Positions 1-9,678 of a stretch of DNA of 64,000 bases are shown here, one piece after another; within the stretch, counting starts at the first letter, position 1, and every line of letters starts with the position of its first letter. The DNA is taken from contig NZ_CP031598.1 of the NCBI RefSeq assembly GCF_008728195.1, forward strand, positions 558,001 to 622,000, read 5' to 3'. The position numbers and the translations under genes were made by a program. The notes under the pieces are model-generated. The model had not been told where the DNA came from, did not search any database, and saw nothing but the letters and a program-made list of their open reading frames with translations. Source of the stretch: Roseovarius indicus (GTDB lineage Bacteria > Pseudomonadota > Alphaproteobacteria > Rhodobacterales > Rhodobacteraceae).

Positions 1-281
1 ACTGGGCAATACTTGCCTCGGCGCACTTGGATGGCGCAAATTTCAGTAATGCCAACCTGCAAGGTGCGAACTTGATAGACGCGTCTTGCATCGGAGCGAA
101 CTTCCGGGGAGCCAACTTGGGGCGTGACAATCTTGGCGGAAGCTCAAAGCTCCAAGGTGCTGATCTGACTGCGGCTATAATGGAGGGCGCGCACCTCGAA
201 AGCGCGGAGTTTGACGAGCGTACGATTTTTCCCAAAGGCTTTGCGCCCTCGTCATATGGAATGATCGAACGAAAAGTATAG
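1..281 (+). CDS. Pentapeptide-repeat protein, 3' end only
   Basis: The reading frame is open from base 3 to the stop at 279-281, so the gene begins before the window. It encodes several A(N/D)L-x-x units (for example ANFSN, ANLQG, ANLID, ADLTA), the signature of pentapeptide-repeat proteins, which fold into a right-handed quadrilateral beta helix. The repeats end about 30 residues before the C terminus, which has no recognisable domain. The family is functionally diverse, so no role is assigned. A TTG at 27 could be mistaken for a start, but repeat-like sequence continues upstream of it. No terminator is visible after the stop. Confidence 0.75.
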   Translation, partial: WAILASAHLDGANFSNANLQGANLIDASCIGANFRGANLGRDNLGGSSKLQGADLTAAIMEGAHLESAEFDERTIFPKGFAPSSYGMIERKV

Positions 282-624
282 GCGATATTCATGTCCGTTT
301 AGGGCTCAAACCAGTCCTTCGACGCGCGAGAGGTTAGAGCCCGGGATTCCGCGCTGGTGATGCCTTGCGGTCGTCATCATAGCCTGCGCCTCTGGGGGCT
401 GAGTCGCCTTATGCGGGAGCCCTCTTGCCGACACGTTTCAAAATACATTGCAACACCACATTCCTGAAACATTTTCCCTGATGACAGTTGCAAAACGCAT
501 CAATTCAATGCCAACATCGGAGCGGCCTGAGACCCGGCGAACGGGCGGGGGAGGCTTCGGAAAGCGAAGGACGGCCCGCGCGGCAGACGCCGGGACCAGC
601 GATCTCAAGGGAGGAGACCCGAGA
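282..624. other. Intergenic region before the TRAP operon
   Basis: This 343-bp stretch has no convincing gene. The frame of dctP stays open back to 448, but that extension is low in hydrophobic residues and lies upstream of a good ribosome-binding site and signal peptide, so it is treated as leader. Two TTGCAA hexamers (about 449 and 486) lie in the most AT-rich part and could belong to a promoter or operator; no clear -35/-10 pair was identified. Confidence 0.4.
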
Positions 625-1662
625 ATGACATTTATGACGACAGCCATGCGCGCCGCGCTGGCCACTGTCGTGGCGGCCGGTATCGGCACCGCGGCGATGG
701 CGCAGGAAGTGACGCTGAAGATGCACCAGTTCCTGCCGCCGCAGGCGAACGTGCCCAAGCTGATCCTGCAGCCCTGGGCCGACCGGATCATGGAAGCCTC
801 GGACGGGCGCATCAAGATCGATCATTACCCGGCGATGCAGCTTGGCGGCAAGCCGCCCGAGCTGGCCGGCCAGGTGACCGACGGCGTGGCCGACATCATC
901 TGGACGGTGGCGGGCTATACCCCCGGCCGCTTCCCGCAGGCCGAGGTGTTCGAACTGCCGTTCATGATGACCAATGCCGAGGACACCTCGCGCGCGTTCT
1001 GGCAATATGCCGAAGCCAACATGATGGACAGCGATTTCAGCGACATCAAGGTGCTGGGCGTGTGGGTGCACGGGCCGGGCGTGATCCATTCCAGCACGCC
1101 GGTGAACGAGATCGCCGATCTCAACGGCCTGAAGGTGCGCGGCCCGACGCGGGTGATCACCGGCATGCTGACCGACCTGGGCGCCACCGCCGTGGGCCTG
1201 CCGGTGCCGGCCATTCCCGAGGCGCTGTCGAAGGGCGTGATCGATGCCTGCGTGATCCCGTGGGAGGTGACCGCCGCGCTGAAGGTGCCGGAGCTGGTGC
1301 AGAACCACACGGTGTTCGGGGGCGAGGCGCTTTACACCACCGCGTTCATCTTCGCGATGAACAAGGACAAGTACGAAAGCCTTCCGGACGACCTGAAGGC
1401 GATCATCGACGAGCACACGGGCGAGGATTTCTCGGCCATGGCCGGCAAGCTGCAGGCCGGGGCCGACGTGCCGTCGCGCCAGCTGGCCGAGGACATGGGC
1501 AACAACATCATCGACCTGTCGCCCGAACAGGTGGCCGAGTGGAAAGAGGCCGCCAGCGGGTCTGAAGCCAAGTGGATCGCCGAGATGGACGAGAAGGGCT
1601 TTGACGGGCAGGCGCTTGTCGACCAGGCGCGTGAGCTGATCGAGAAGAACACCGCCGACTGA
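625..1662 (+). CDS. dctP: TRAP transporter substrate-binding protein (DctP family)
   Basis: This is the periplasmic solute receptor of a tripartite ATP-independent transporter, about 345 residues. The ATG at 625 is chosen because a strong GGGAGGAG ribosome site precedes it and the protein then opens with a signal peptide ending at AMA before QEVTLKMHQF. The fold-typical strings PAMQLGG, ADIIWTVAGYTPGRFP and GLKVRGPTRV match the DctP family, whose conserved arginine binds the carboxylate of the substrate. It is followed by dctQ and dctM in the usual order. The substrate cannot be read from sequence; organic acids are typical. Confidence 0.93.
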   Translation: MTFMTTAMRAALATVVAAGIGTAAMAQEVTLKMHQFLPPQANVPKLILQPWADRIMEASDGRIKIDHYPAMQLGGKPPELAGQVTDGVADIIWTVAGYTPGRFPQAEVFELPFMMTNAEDTSRAFWQYAEANMMDSDFSDIKVLGVWVHGPGVIHSSTPVNEIADLNGLKVRGPTRVITGMLTDLGATAVGLPVPAIPEALSKGVIDACVIPWEVTAALKVPELVQNHTVFGGEALYTTAFIFAMNKDKYESLPDDLKAIIDEHTGEDFSAMAGKLQAGADVPSRQLAEDMGNNIIDLSPEQVAEWKEAASGSEAKWIAEMDEKGFDGQALVDQARELIEKNTAD

Positions 1663-1725
1663 TGCTGACCAGGTGCGGCGCCGGGGCGACCCGGCGCCGG
1701 CCGTATTTCCGGGGCAGATTCTGTA

Positions 1726-2310
1726 ATGCAACGACTGTTCATGGCTCTGGCCCGCATCATGGCCGTGCTCGGCGGGGTCGTCCTGACCCTCGTCATCTTC
1801 GTGACCTGTTTCTCGGTCGCGGGCCGGATGCTGAACGGGTTCCTGCATGGCAGCGTGGCGCAGGGGATGTTTCCCGAGCTCGCTGACCGGCTGATCGCCG
1901 CGGGCGTGGGCCCGCTGCTGGGGGATTTCGAGCTGGTCGAGGCGGGGGTGGCCTTTGCGATCTTCGCCTTCCTGCCGCTGTGCCAGATCACCGGGGGCCA
2001 TGCGAGCGTGGATATCTTCACCTCGGCCCTGCCGCGCATGGCGAACCGGGTGATCCAGCTGATCGTGGACTGGGTGTTCGCCGTCGTGCTGATCGTGATC
2101 GCGTGGCAGCTGTACCAGGGGATGCTGGAGAAGGTGCGTTACAACGAGACCACCTTCATGCTTCAGTTCCCGGTCTGGTGGGCCTATGCCGCGAGCCTCG
2201 TGGCCGCGACGGTGGCGGCGCTGGTGGGGCTTTACGTGGCCTGCGCCCGGGTGGGCGAGCTGGCGACGGGCCGGGTGATTTTGCATGGCAATGAAGGGGC
2301 GGACGCGTGA
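1726..2310 (+). CDS. dctQ: TRAP transporter small permease (DctQ)
   Basis: A 194-residue membrane protein with four predicted hydrophobic segments (roughly residues 10-35, 65-85, 105-125 and 150-172), the topology of the small TRAP membrane subunit. It lies 63 bp after dctP, and its TGA overlaps the GTG start of dctM by four bases, which suggests translational coupling. The motif GGHASVDIFTSALP in the middle of the protein is typical of DctQ. A second in-frame ATG at 1741 is possible but the first Met gives a normal N terminus. Confidence 0.88.
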   Translation: MQRLFMALARIMAVLGGVVLTLVIFVTCFSVAGRMLNGFLHGSVAQGMFPELADRLIAAGVGPLLGDFELVEAGVAFAIFAFLPLCQITGGHASVDIFTSALPRMANRVIQLIVDWVFAVVLIVIAWQLYQGMLEKVRYNETTFMLQFPVWWAYAASLVAATVAALVGLYVACARVGELATGRVILHGNEGADA

Positions 2311-3812
2311 CCAGTCTCGAGATCGGCCTTCTGTCCTTCCCCGTTCTGATGGGGCTTATCTTCATGCGCGTGCCGATCGGGCTCGCGATGTTCACGGTGG
2401 CCGTGGGCGGGCTTTACTTCGTCACCGACGGCATGGGCGTGGCGCTGTCGCGGCTCAAGCACGAGACGTTCTCGACCTTTTCGAGCTATTCGCTGTCGAT
2501 CGTGCCGATGTTCCTGCTGATGGGGCATTTCGCGACGCTGGGGGGCATGTCGACCGCGCTGTTCAAGGCGGCGGAGGCGTTCCTGGGCCACCGCAAGGGC
2601 GGGGTGGCGATGGCGTCGGTGGGAGCGTGCGCCGGGTTCGGGGCGATCTGCGGGTCGTCGCTGGCCACCGCCGCCACGATGAGCCAGGTCGCGCTGCCGG
2701 AGCTGAAGCGGTACGGGTATTCGGGCGGATTTTCCACGGCGACGCTGGCCGCGGGCGGCACGCTGGGCATTCTCATTCCGCCCTCGGTGATCCTGGTCAT
2801 CTACGCGATCCTGACCGAGCAGAATATTGCGAAACTGTTTCTGTCGGCGTTCATTCCCGGCATCCTGGCCGCGATCGGCTACATGATCACCATCGCGATT
2901 TACGTAAGGGTTAACCCGTCGGCCGCAGGGCTGCGCGCGCCCATCCCGATGAGCGAGCGCTTCCGGGCGTTGCTGGACGTGTGGCCGGTGCTGCTGGTCT
3001 TCCTGCTGGTCGTGGGCGGCATCTATCTTGGCTGGTTCACGCCCACGGAGGGCGCGGCCGTGGGCGCCGCGGGCACCGGGCTGATCGCGCTTCTGAACCG
3101 GGGGCTGACGCGGAAGACGCTGGTTCAGAGCTTCTATGCCACGGCGCGGAACACGGCGATGATCTTCTTCATCGTGCTGGGGGCGGCGTTCTATAACGGG
3201 TTCCTGGCGCTGACGCAGGTGCCGCAGGAGTTGTCGCAATGGGTGGTGAACCAGGGGATGAGCCCCTGGGCGGTGCTGGCCTGTATCCTGTTGCTGTACC
3301 TGGTTTTCGGCTGCCTGATGGACAGCCTGTCGATGATCCTGCTGACCATTCCGATCTTCTTTCCGATCATTTCGGAGCTGGATTTCGGCTTTGTGCACCT
3401 GGCCACGATGCAGGCGGATGCGGCAAGGGAAGCGCTGGCCGCCGGGGTGCCGGAGGGTGTTGCGCCGGAGATGATCGAGAGTATCCGGACGGCGATTGCC
3501 GGGGGTGTCGAGCTGACGCGCGACCAGATGAAGGCGATCGGGATCAACGTGACGCCGATCATGGCCAACCGGATCGCGGCCGAAGAGGTGGCGATCTGGT
3601 TCGGGATCCTCGTTCTGATCGTGGTGGAGGTCGGGCTTATCACGCCGCCGGTTGGGATGAACCTGTTTGTTATCAACTCGATGGACCCCAAGACGCGCAT
3701 GATCGACACCTACAAGGCGGTGATGCCCTTCGTGGCGTCGGACATCGTGCGGGTGGTGATCCTGGTGGCGTTTCCGGGGATCACGTTGTTCCTTTTGAGG
3801 GTGCTGCACTAG
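2307..3812 (+). CDS. dctM: TRAP transporter large permease (DctM), with an internal insertion
   Basis: This is the ion-coupled transport subunit, starting at GTG in the overlap with dctQ. Family strings include MFLLMGHFATLGGM, GFGAICGSSLATAATM, TLGILIPPSVILVIYAILTE and VEVGLITPPVGMN. At 501 residues it is longer than the usual 425-450. The extra length sits between about residues 363 and 427, where a hydrophilic, alanine- and glutamate-rich stretch separates two helices that are normally joined by a short loop. The rest aligns by eye with DctM throughout, so this is an insertion rather than a wrong start or frameshift. Confidence 0.92.
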   Translation: MTSLEIGLLSFPVLMGLIFMRVPIGLAMFTVAVGGLYFVTDGMGVALSRLKHETFSTFSSYSLSIVPMFLLMGHFATLGGMSTALFKAAEAFLGHRKGGVAMASVGACAGFGAICGSSLATAATMSQVALPELKRYGYSGGFSTATLAAGGTLGILIPPSVILVIYAILTEQNIAKLFLSAFIPGILAAIGYMITIAIYVRVNPSAAGLRAPIPMSERFRALLDVWPVLLVFLLVVGGIYLGWFTPTEGAAVGAAGTGLIALLNRGLTRKTLVQSFYATARNTAMIFFIVLGAAFYNGFLALTQVPQELSQWVVNQGMSPWAVLACILLLYLVFGCLMDSLSMILLTIPIFFPIISELDFGFVHLATMQADAAREALAAGVPEGVAPEMIESIRTAIAGGVELTRDQMKAIGINVTPIMANRIAAEEVAIWFGILVLIVVEVGLITPPVGMNLFVINSMDPKTRMIDTYKAVMPFVASDIVRVVILVAFPGITLFLLRVLH

Positions 3813-3824
3813 GGGCGTCCGGGT

Positions 3825-3842
3825 GGTGGGTTGGGACCCACC
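3825..3842. repeat. GGTGGGT-N4-ACCCACC hairpin downstream of dctM
   Basis: A perfect 7-bp stem with a 4-base loop follows dctM by 12 bases and continues CTACGGGGTTTT, so it may also act as a weak terminator. The same hairpin recurs at 3919-3936, 3977-3994 and 22332-22348. Confidence 0.7.
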
Positions 3843-3857
3843 CTACGGGGTTTTGCG

Positions 3858-3901
3858 ACGTCGGTATCACGTCGGTATGTTGTCGGTATTGCGTCGGTGT
3901 T
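3858..3901. repeat. Four tandem 11-bp GTCGGTAT units
   Basis: Four units of 11 bp begin at 3858, 3869, 3880 and 3891, each containing GTCGGT. Unit order (AC, AC, TT, GC before GTCGGT) is identical in a second copy at 22266-22309, so the four-unit block has been copied as a whole. The 11-bp period is close to one helical turn. Confidence 0.75.
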
Positions 3902-3918
3902 CTTGTCGCGGGCGGTGT

Positions 3919-3994
3919 GGTGGGTTGGCACCCACCCTACGGCTGAACGTGTCCCACGCCCGGCGGATCGACGTAGGGTGGGTGCGAACCCACC
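3919..3994. repeat. Two further GGTGGGT/ACCCACC hairpins in opposite orientation
   Basis: Hairpins at 3919-3936 and 3977-3994 each have a 7-bp stem and a 4-base loop. The CCCTACG tag lies to the right of the first and, as CGTAGGG, to the left of the second, so the two face each other. Confidence 0.7.
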
Positions 3995-4030
3995 ATGAGC
4001 GAGATCCCGGCTCGGGGCCCGGGACGCGCG

Positions 4031-4444
4031 TTAGCCGGTCGAACGGTAGCGGAAGACGCCGGTGGCGGTGGCGAGCAGGTTGCCGAGATCGTCGTGGCAG
4101 CTGCCCTCGGCGAAGAAGGTCTTGTGGCCGCCGCCGGTCTTGCGGGCCTCGGCGATGAGGCGGGTGCCTTGTGCCTGGCCGACGAAATTTACCGTCATCG
4201 ACAGGGTCAGTGCCAGCCGCATCTGGCCGGGGATGCCGGTGTAGCAGCCGGCATAGCCCATGGCGCTGTCGAGCAGCGTGGCGTGGATGCCGCCGTGGGG
4301 CAGGCCCTGGCGGTTGCCGATGAAGTCGCTGACGGGCAGTTCGACCTTCGAAAACCCCTCGCTCCAGGCGGTCATCTCCATGCCGAGATGGGCTTGCAGG
4401 GGGTAGGGGGCCTCGATGAGGTTGGGGTCGATCTCGTCTTTCAT
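4031..4444 (-). CDS. PaaI/YbgC-type hotdog thioesterase
   Basis: A 137-residue single hotdog-domain protein of the PaaI thioesterase family, expected to hydrolyse acyl-CoA or aryl-CoA thioesters in the cytoplasm. The motif GNRQGLPHGGIHATLLDSAMGYA corresponds to the HGG motif plus the acidic catalytic residue of the family. The start at 4444 (MKDEIDPN) overlaps the stop of the upstream phosphotransferase gene in an ATGA, marking the last gene of a three-gene coupled operon with an acyl-CoA synthetase. This context suggests a role in fatty or aromatic acyl-CoA turnover; the exact substrate is unknown. Confidence 0.85.
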   Translation of the reverse strand: MKDEIDPNLIEAPYPLQAHLGMEMTAWSEGFSKVELPVSDFIGNRQGLPHGGIHATLLDSAMGYAGCYTGIPGQMRLALTLSMTVNFVGQAQGTRLIAEARKTGGGHKTFFAEGSCHDDLGNLLATATGVFRYRSTG

Positions 4445-5459
4445 CGTTTCGCGGCCTCCAGCCCGGAGCGGGCGAATTCGGGGACGTATTCGCCCAGTTT
4501 CAGGCCCCGTTCCGGGTCGGAGGCGTTGCCGTCGAGGGCGCGTTTCTTCACGCCTTGCAGGATGGCTGCCATCCTGAAGAAGCAGAAAGCGAGATAGAAG
4601 TTGAAATCGCCGATGCCGGAGATGCCGCGGCGCTCGCAATAGGTGTCGATGAATTTCTGGTCGGACCAGAGGCCCAGTGCGGCGCGCTCGACCCCGCCGA
4701 GGCCGCGGCCCTCGGTGGTGGCGGGCATCGACCATTGCATGACGACGGCGGCGAGGTCGGCATAGGGGTGGCCGGTGGTCGACAGCTCCCAGTCGAGCAC
4801 GGCGAGCACGTTGGCGCTGTCCGGGGCGTAGAGCAGGTTGTCGAGCCGGTAGTCGCCGTGGACCAGCGTGCGCTGGCCGTCGTCGTCGGGCATGTTGGCC
4901 TGAAGCCACTCGATCAGCGCCTCCATGTCGGGGAGGTCTTCGGTTTGCGTGGCGTGGTATTGCTTGGTCCAGCGGTCGGTCTGGCGCTGGCAGTAATGGC
5001 CGGGCGGGCCGTAATCGGCGAGGCCCACCGCGTCGAGATCGACCGAGTGGATGGCGGCGAGGACGCGGTTCATCTCGTCGATGATGGCGGCGCGCTCGTC
5101 GGGCGTCTGCTCGGGCAGGCGGGGCTGGTCGAAGGTGCGGCCGTGGACGAGGTCCATGATGTAGAAGGCCGAGCCGATCACGTCGTCGTCTTCGCAGAGG
5201 GCGTGCATCTTGGCGACGGGCACGTCGGTATCCTGAAGCGCGGATTGCACGCGGTACTCGCGGTCGACCGCGTGGGCGGATTTCAAGAGCACCCCCGGCG
5301 GCTTGCGGCGGAGCACGTAAGACCCGTTGGGCGTGTCGAGCCGGTAGGTGGGGTTCGACTGGCCGCCCGAGAACTTGGTGGCCGTGACGGGGCCGGTGAA
5401 GCCGGGGATATTGTCTTTCGCCCAGGCCTCGACCGCTTCGACGTCGAGGGCGAGACCGC

Positions 5460-5463
<4 letters not shown>
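4441..5463 (-). CDS. APH-family phosphotransferase associated with acyl-CoA metabolism
   Basis: A 340-residue protein of the aminoglycoside phosphotransferase/choline kinase fold, of the type fused to acyl-CoA dehydrogenases in ACAD10/11. It has the Brenner-like catalytic motif LVHGDYRLDNLLY and the metal-binding motif VLDWELSTTGHPYADLA. The start at 5463 (MSGLALDVEAVEAW) overlaps the acyl-CoA synthetase stop as ATGA. ACAD10/11-type kinases are reported to phosphorylate 4-hydroxyacyl-CoA, and the adjacent synthetase and thioesterase fit such a role here, but this is inference. It is not an antibiotic-resistance gene by context. Confidence 0.85.
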
Positions 5464-7106
<1,643 letters not shown>

Positions 7107-7249
7107 GGGGCGGCGCCTTTCGCAGTCTTGTTCCTGTTCCGGCAGACGGTGGCACAAAGCCCCGGGGGGTTCAATCCGGTGCCGTCGGCCTTGACCGCGG
7201 GGCGCGGCGGGCCTAACCGGGGCCTGAGCCTTCCCAGCAGGAGACCCCC

Positions 7250-7948
7250 ATGTCGTTCGATCGTTCCATCAAGATTGCCCCGTCCATCCTTTCCGCCGAT
7301 TTCGCCAATTTCGGCGCCGAGATCCGGGCGATCGAGGACCAGGGGGCCGACTGGGTGCATATCGACGTGATGGACAACCATTTCGTGCCGAACCTGACCT
7401 TCGGGCCGCAGGCGGTGAAGGCGTTCCGGCCGCATGTGAAGACTTTCATGGACGTGCACCTGATGATCTCGCCGGTGGATGCGTCGATCGAGGCCTATGT
7501 GGATGCCGGGGCCGACATGATCACCGCGCATGTGGAGGCGGAGTGGCATATTCACCGGACGATGCAGGCGATCAAGGCGACCGGGAAGATGGCGGGCGTG
7601 TCGCTGAACCCGGCGACGCCGCTGGAGAGCGTGGAGTACCTGCTGGATGACGTGGACATGGTGCTGCTGATGACGGTGAACCCGGGATATGGCGGGCAGA
7701 AGTTCATTCAGAGCGGGGTGGAGAAGACGCGGCGGTTGCGCGAGATGATCGGCGACCGGCCGGTGCATATCCAGGTGGATGGCGGCGTGACGCCCGAGAC
7801 GGCGCCGGCGGTGGTCGAGGCCGGGGCGGATGTGCTGGTGGCCGGGTCGGCGGTGTTCAAGGGCGGGTCTGTCGAGGCGCCGGAGGTTTATGGCGCGAAC
7901 ATGAAGGCGCTGCGCGAGGCGGCGGAGAGGGCGCAAAAGGCGGGGTGA
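7250..7948 (+). CDS. rpe: Ribulose-phosphate 3-epimerase
   Basis: A 232-residue TIM-barrel enzyme interconverting D-ribulose 5-phosphate and D-xylulose 5-phosphate in the pentose phosphate or Calvin pathway. The metal and catalytic motifs [32 protein letters not shown] and [11 protein letters not shown] are intact. A CAGGAGA ribosome site lies seven bases before the ATG. It is divergent from the acyl-CoA synthetase operon and is not in an evident cbb cluster, so it is probably the housekeeping copy. Confidence 0.96.
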   Translation: MSFDRSIKIAPSILSADFANFGAEIRAIEDQGADWVHIDVMDNHFVPNLTFGPQAVKAFRPHVKTFMDVHLMISPVDASIEAYVDAGADMITAHVEAEWHIHRTMQAIKATGKMAGVSLNPATPLESVEYLLDDVDMVLLMTVNPGYGGQKFIQSGVEKTRRLREMIGDRPVHIQVDGGVTPETAPAVVEAGADVLVAGSAVFKGGSVEAPEVYGANMKALREAAERAQKAG

Positions 7949-7962
7949 CGACTGGCACGCTT

Positions 7963-8140
7963 GCGCGGAATCAAGGGCGAAGCCCGCCGCGCATCGACGG
8001 GCCGTCCCGACGGCACGGCGATTTGGTGAGGGCAGCGCGACGTTCTTAGGGCGGAAGGCCTTGGCAGGCATAAAGTGGCATCCACAAGCGTTGGATCGCC
8101 GTACCACGGCCCGTCGATGCACGGCTTCTCAGCCGATGGA
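7963..8140. repeat. Dispersed intergenic element, copy B1
   Basis: The element opens with GCGCGGAATC and CGCGCATCGACGGGCC and closes with the complementary GGCCCGTCGATGCACGGC, so the ends form an inverted repeat around a 100-bp core. The core string CACGGCGATTTGG and GGCAGGCATAAA recur in the opposite orientation at 19300-19470. Related blocks occur at 22365-22635 and 44690-44825. No open frame is conserved between copies, so it looks non-coding. Confidence 0.7.
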
Positions 8141-8227
8141 TCTATCGATGGCGTCATCAGGTATGGCTGACCTTCCGTTGCTGGCCAAACCGGTGCTACG
8201 CTTCGCCTCAAAGGCAGGGAGCATCGC

Positions 8228-9511
8228 ATGGGTATCGCAGACAGGCTGAAGGCGGAGATCGCGGCGCGGGAGGATGATCTGGTCGCGCTGACCCAGGACC
8301 TGATCCGCATTCCCACGCTCAACCCGCCGGGGCGGGAGTATCGGACGATCTGCGACTATCTCGACCGGCGGCTGTTGCGGTCCGGCTTTCATACGGAGCT
8401 CATCCGGGCCAAGGGGGCGCTGGGGGACAGCGACAAGTACCCGCGCTGGAACATCGTGGCGCGGCGCGAGGGGAAGGCGTCGGGGCAATGCGTGCATTTC
8501 AACTCTCACATCGACGTGGTCGAGACCGGCCATGGCTGGACGGTCGACCCGTTCGGCGGCGAGGTGAAGGACGGGAAGGTCTATGGCCGGGGTGCCTGTG
8601 ACATGAAGGGGGGCCTCGCGGCGAGCATCATCGCGGCGGAGGTGTTCATCGAGCTTTGCCCCGACTATGCCGGCGCCATCGAGATATCCGGCACGGCGGA
8701 CGAGGAATCGGGCGGGTTCGGCGGTGTCGCCTACCTGGCCGAGAAGGGGTATTTCAGCCCCGAGCGGGTGCAGCACGTGATTATCCCCGAGCCGCTGAAC
8801 AAGGACCGGATCTGCCTCGGCCATCGCGGCGTCTGGTGGGCGGAGGTGGAGACCAAGGGCGAGATTGCCCATGGCTCGATGCCGTTCCTGGGCGATTGCG
8901 CGGTGCGGCATATGGGGGCGGTGTTGCAGGAGATGGAGACGAGCCTCTTCCCCGCGCTGGCCGAGAAGCGGACGGAGATGCCCGTGGTGCCCGAGGGGGC
9001 GCGGCAGTCGACGCTGAACATCAACTCGATCCATGGCGGCGAGCCGGAGCAGGAGGAGGATTATTCCGGCATGCCGAGCCCCTGCGTGCCCGACCGCTGC
9101 CGCATGGTGATCGACCGGCGCTTCCTGATCGAGGAGGATATCGAGGAGGTGCAGGCCGAGATCCGCGCCGTGCTGGAACGGGTGCGCGACGGGCGGCCGG
9201 GGTTCGATTACGAGATCACCGAGCTGTTCCGGGTGCTGCCGACGATGACCGAACGCGAGGCGCCGGTGGTGACGTCTGTTGCCGGCGCGGTGAGCGAGGT
9301 GTTCGGGCGGGAGGCCACCTATGTGGTCAGCCCCGGCACCTATGACCAGAAGCATATCGACCGGATCGGGCGGCTGAAGAACTGTATCGCGTATGGGCCG
9401 GGCATCCTCGACCTGGCGCACAAGCCGGACGAATATGTGGGGATCGAGGACATGGTGCAGTCGGCGCAGGTGATGGCGCTGGCGCTCAATGACCTGCTGG
9501 GTGGGGCCTGA
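8228..9511 (+). CDS. M20-family deacylase (ArgE/DapE type)
   Basis: A 427-residue zinc amidohydrolase related to acetylornithine deacetylase and succinyl-diaminopimelate desuccinylase. Metal-ligand motifs are present in order: NSHIDVVE (His, about residue 94), GRGACDMKGG (Asp), GTADEESGG (catalytic Glu pair), a Glu in IIPEP, and the C-terminal His in TYDQKHID. A CAGGGAG ribosome site precedes the ATG. It stands alone, with the B1 repeat upstream and an inverted-repeat block downstream. The acyl-amino acid it cleaves cannot be decided; an acetylornithine role is not supported by arginine genes nearby. Confidence 0.85.
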   Translation: MGIADRLKAEIAAREDDLVALTQDLIRIPTLNPPGREYRTICDYLDRRLLRSGFHTELIRAKGALGDSDKYPRWNIVARREGKASGQCVHFNSHIDVVETGHGWTVDPFGGEVKDGKVYGRGACDMKGGLAASIIAAEVFIELCPDYAGAIEISGTADEESGGFGGVAYLAEKGYFSPERVQHVIIPEPLNKDRICLGHRGVWWAEVETKGEIAHGSMPFLGDCAVRHMGAVLQEMETSLFPALAEKRTEMPVVPEGARQSTLNINSIHGGEPEQEEDYSGMPSPCVPDRCRMVIDRRFLIEEDIEEVQAEIRAVLERVRDGRPGFDYEITELFRVLPTMTEREAPVVTSVAGAVSEVFGREATYVVSPGTYDQKHIDRIGRLKNCIAYGPGILDLAHKPDEYVGIEDMVQSAQVMALALNDLLGGA

Positions 9512-9514
9512 GGG

Positions 9515-9664
9515 TCATCTTTCCAAAAATACTCAAATGACGGCGCCAGCGGTAAGCGCAGGATTTGAGTATTTGGAGCAAGATGAAAGTCCGGGGGTGC
9601 GCCCGGCTTTCATTGTTCCGGAAATACTCACTGCGCCGCATCTGAGTATTTGAAGAACAGTGAA
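9515..9664. repeat. Two inverted pairs of a GAGTATTTTTGG..AAGATGAA motif
   Basis: Between two convergent genes the motif TTTGAGTATTT(TT)GG-AAGATGAA occurs four times as two inverted pairs: 9515-9538 facing 9563-9587, and about 9608-9630 facing 9641-9664. Each pair can form a long imperfect hairpin and may terminate both genes. A further single copy lies at 12358-12379. Confidence 0.65.
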
Positions 9665-9678
9665 GGGGCGGGACGCGT

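Noticed and set aside
448..624. N-terminal extension of dctP
   Set aside because: It would bury the signal peptide; a strong ribosome site stands before ATG 625.
505..2286. Long minus-strand open frame opposite dctP/dctQ
   Set aside because: Histidine/arginine/glycine-rich antisense frame caused by high GC; no motif, and the plus strand holds clear TRAP genes.
2232..3809. 525-codon minus-strand frame opposite dctM
   Set aside because: Extremely basic, low-complexity composition typical of a shadow of a real gene.
3858..3901. CRISPR array
   Set aside because: Units are 11 bp without unique spacers, only four in number, and there are no cas genes.
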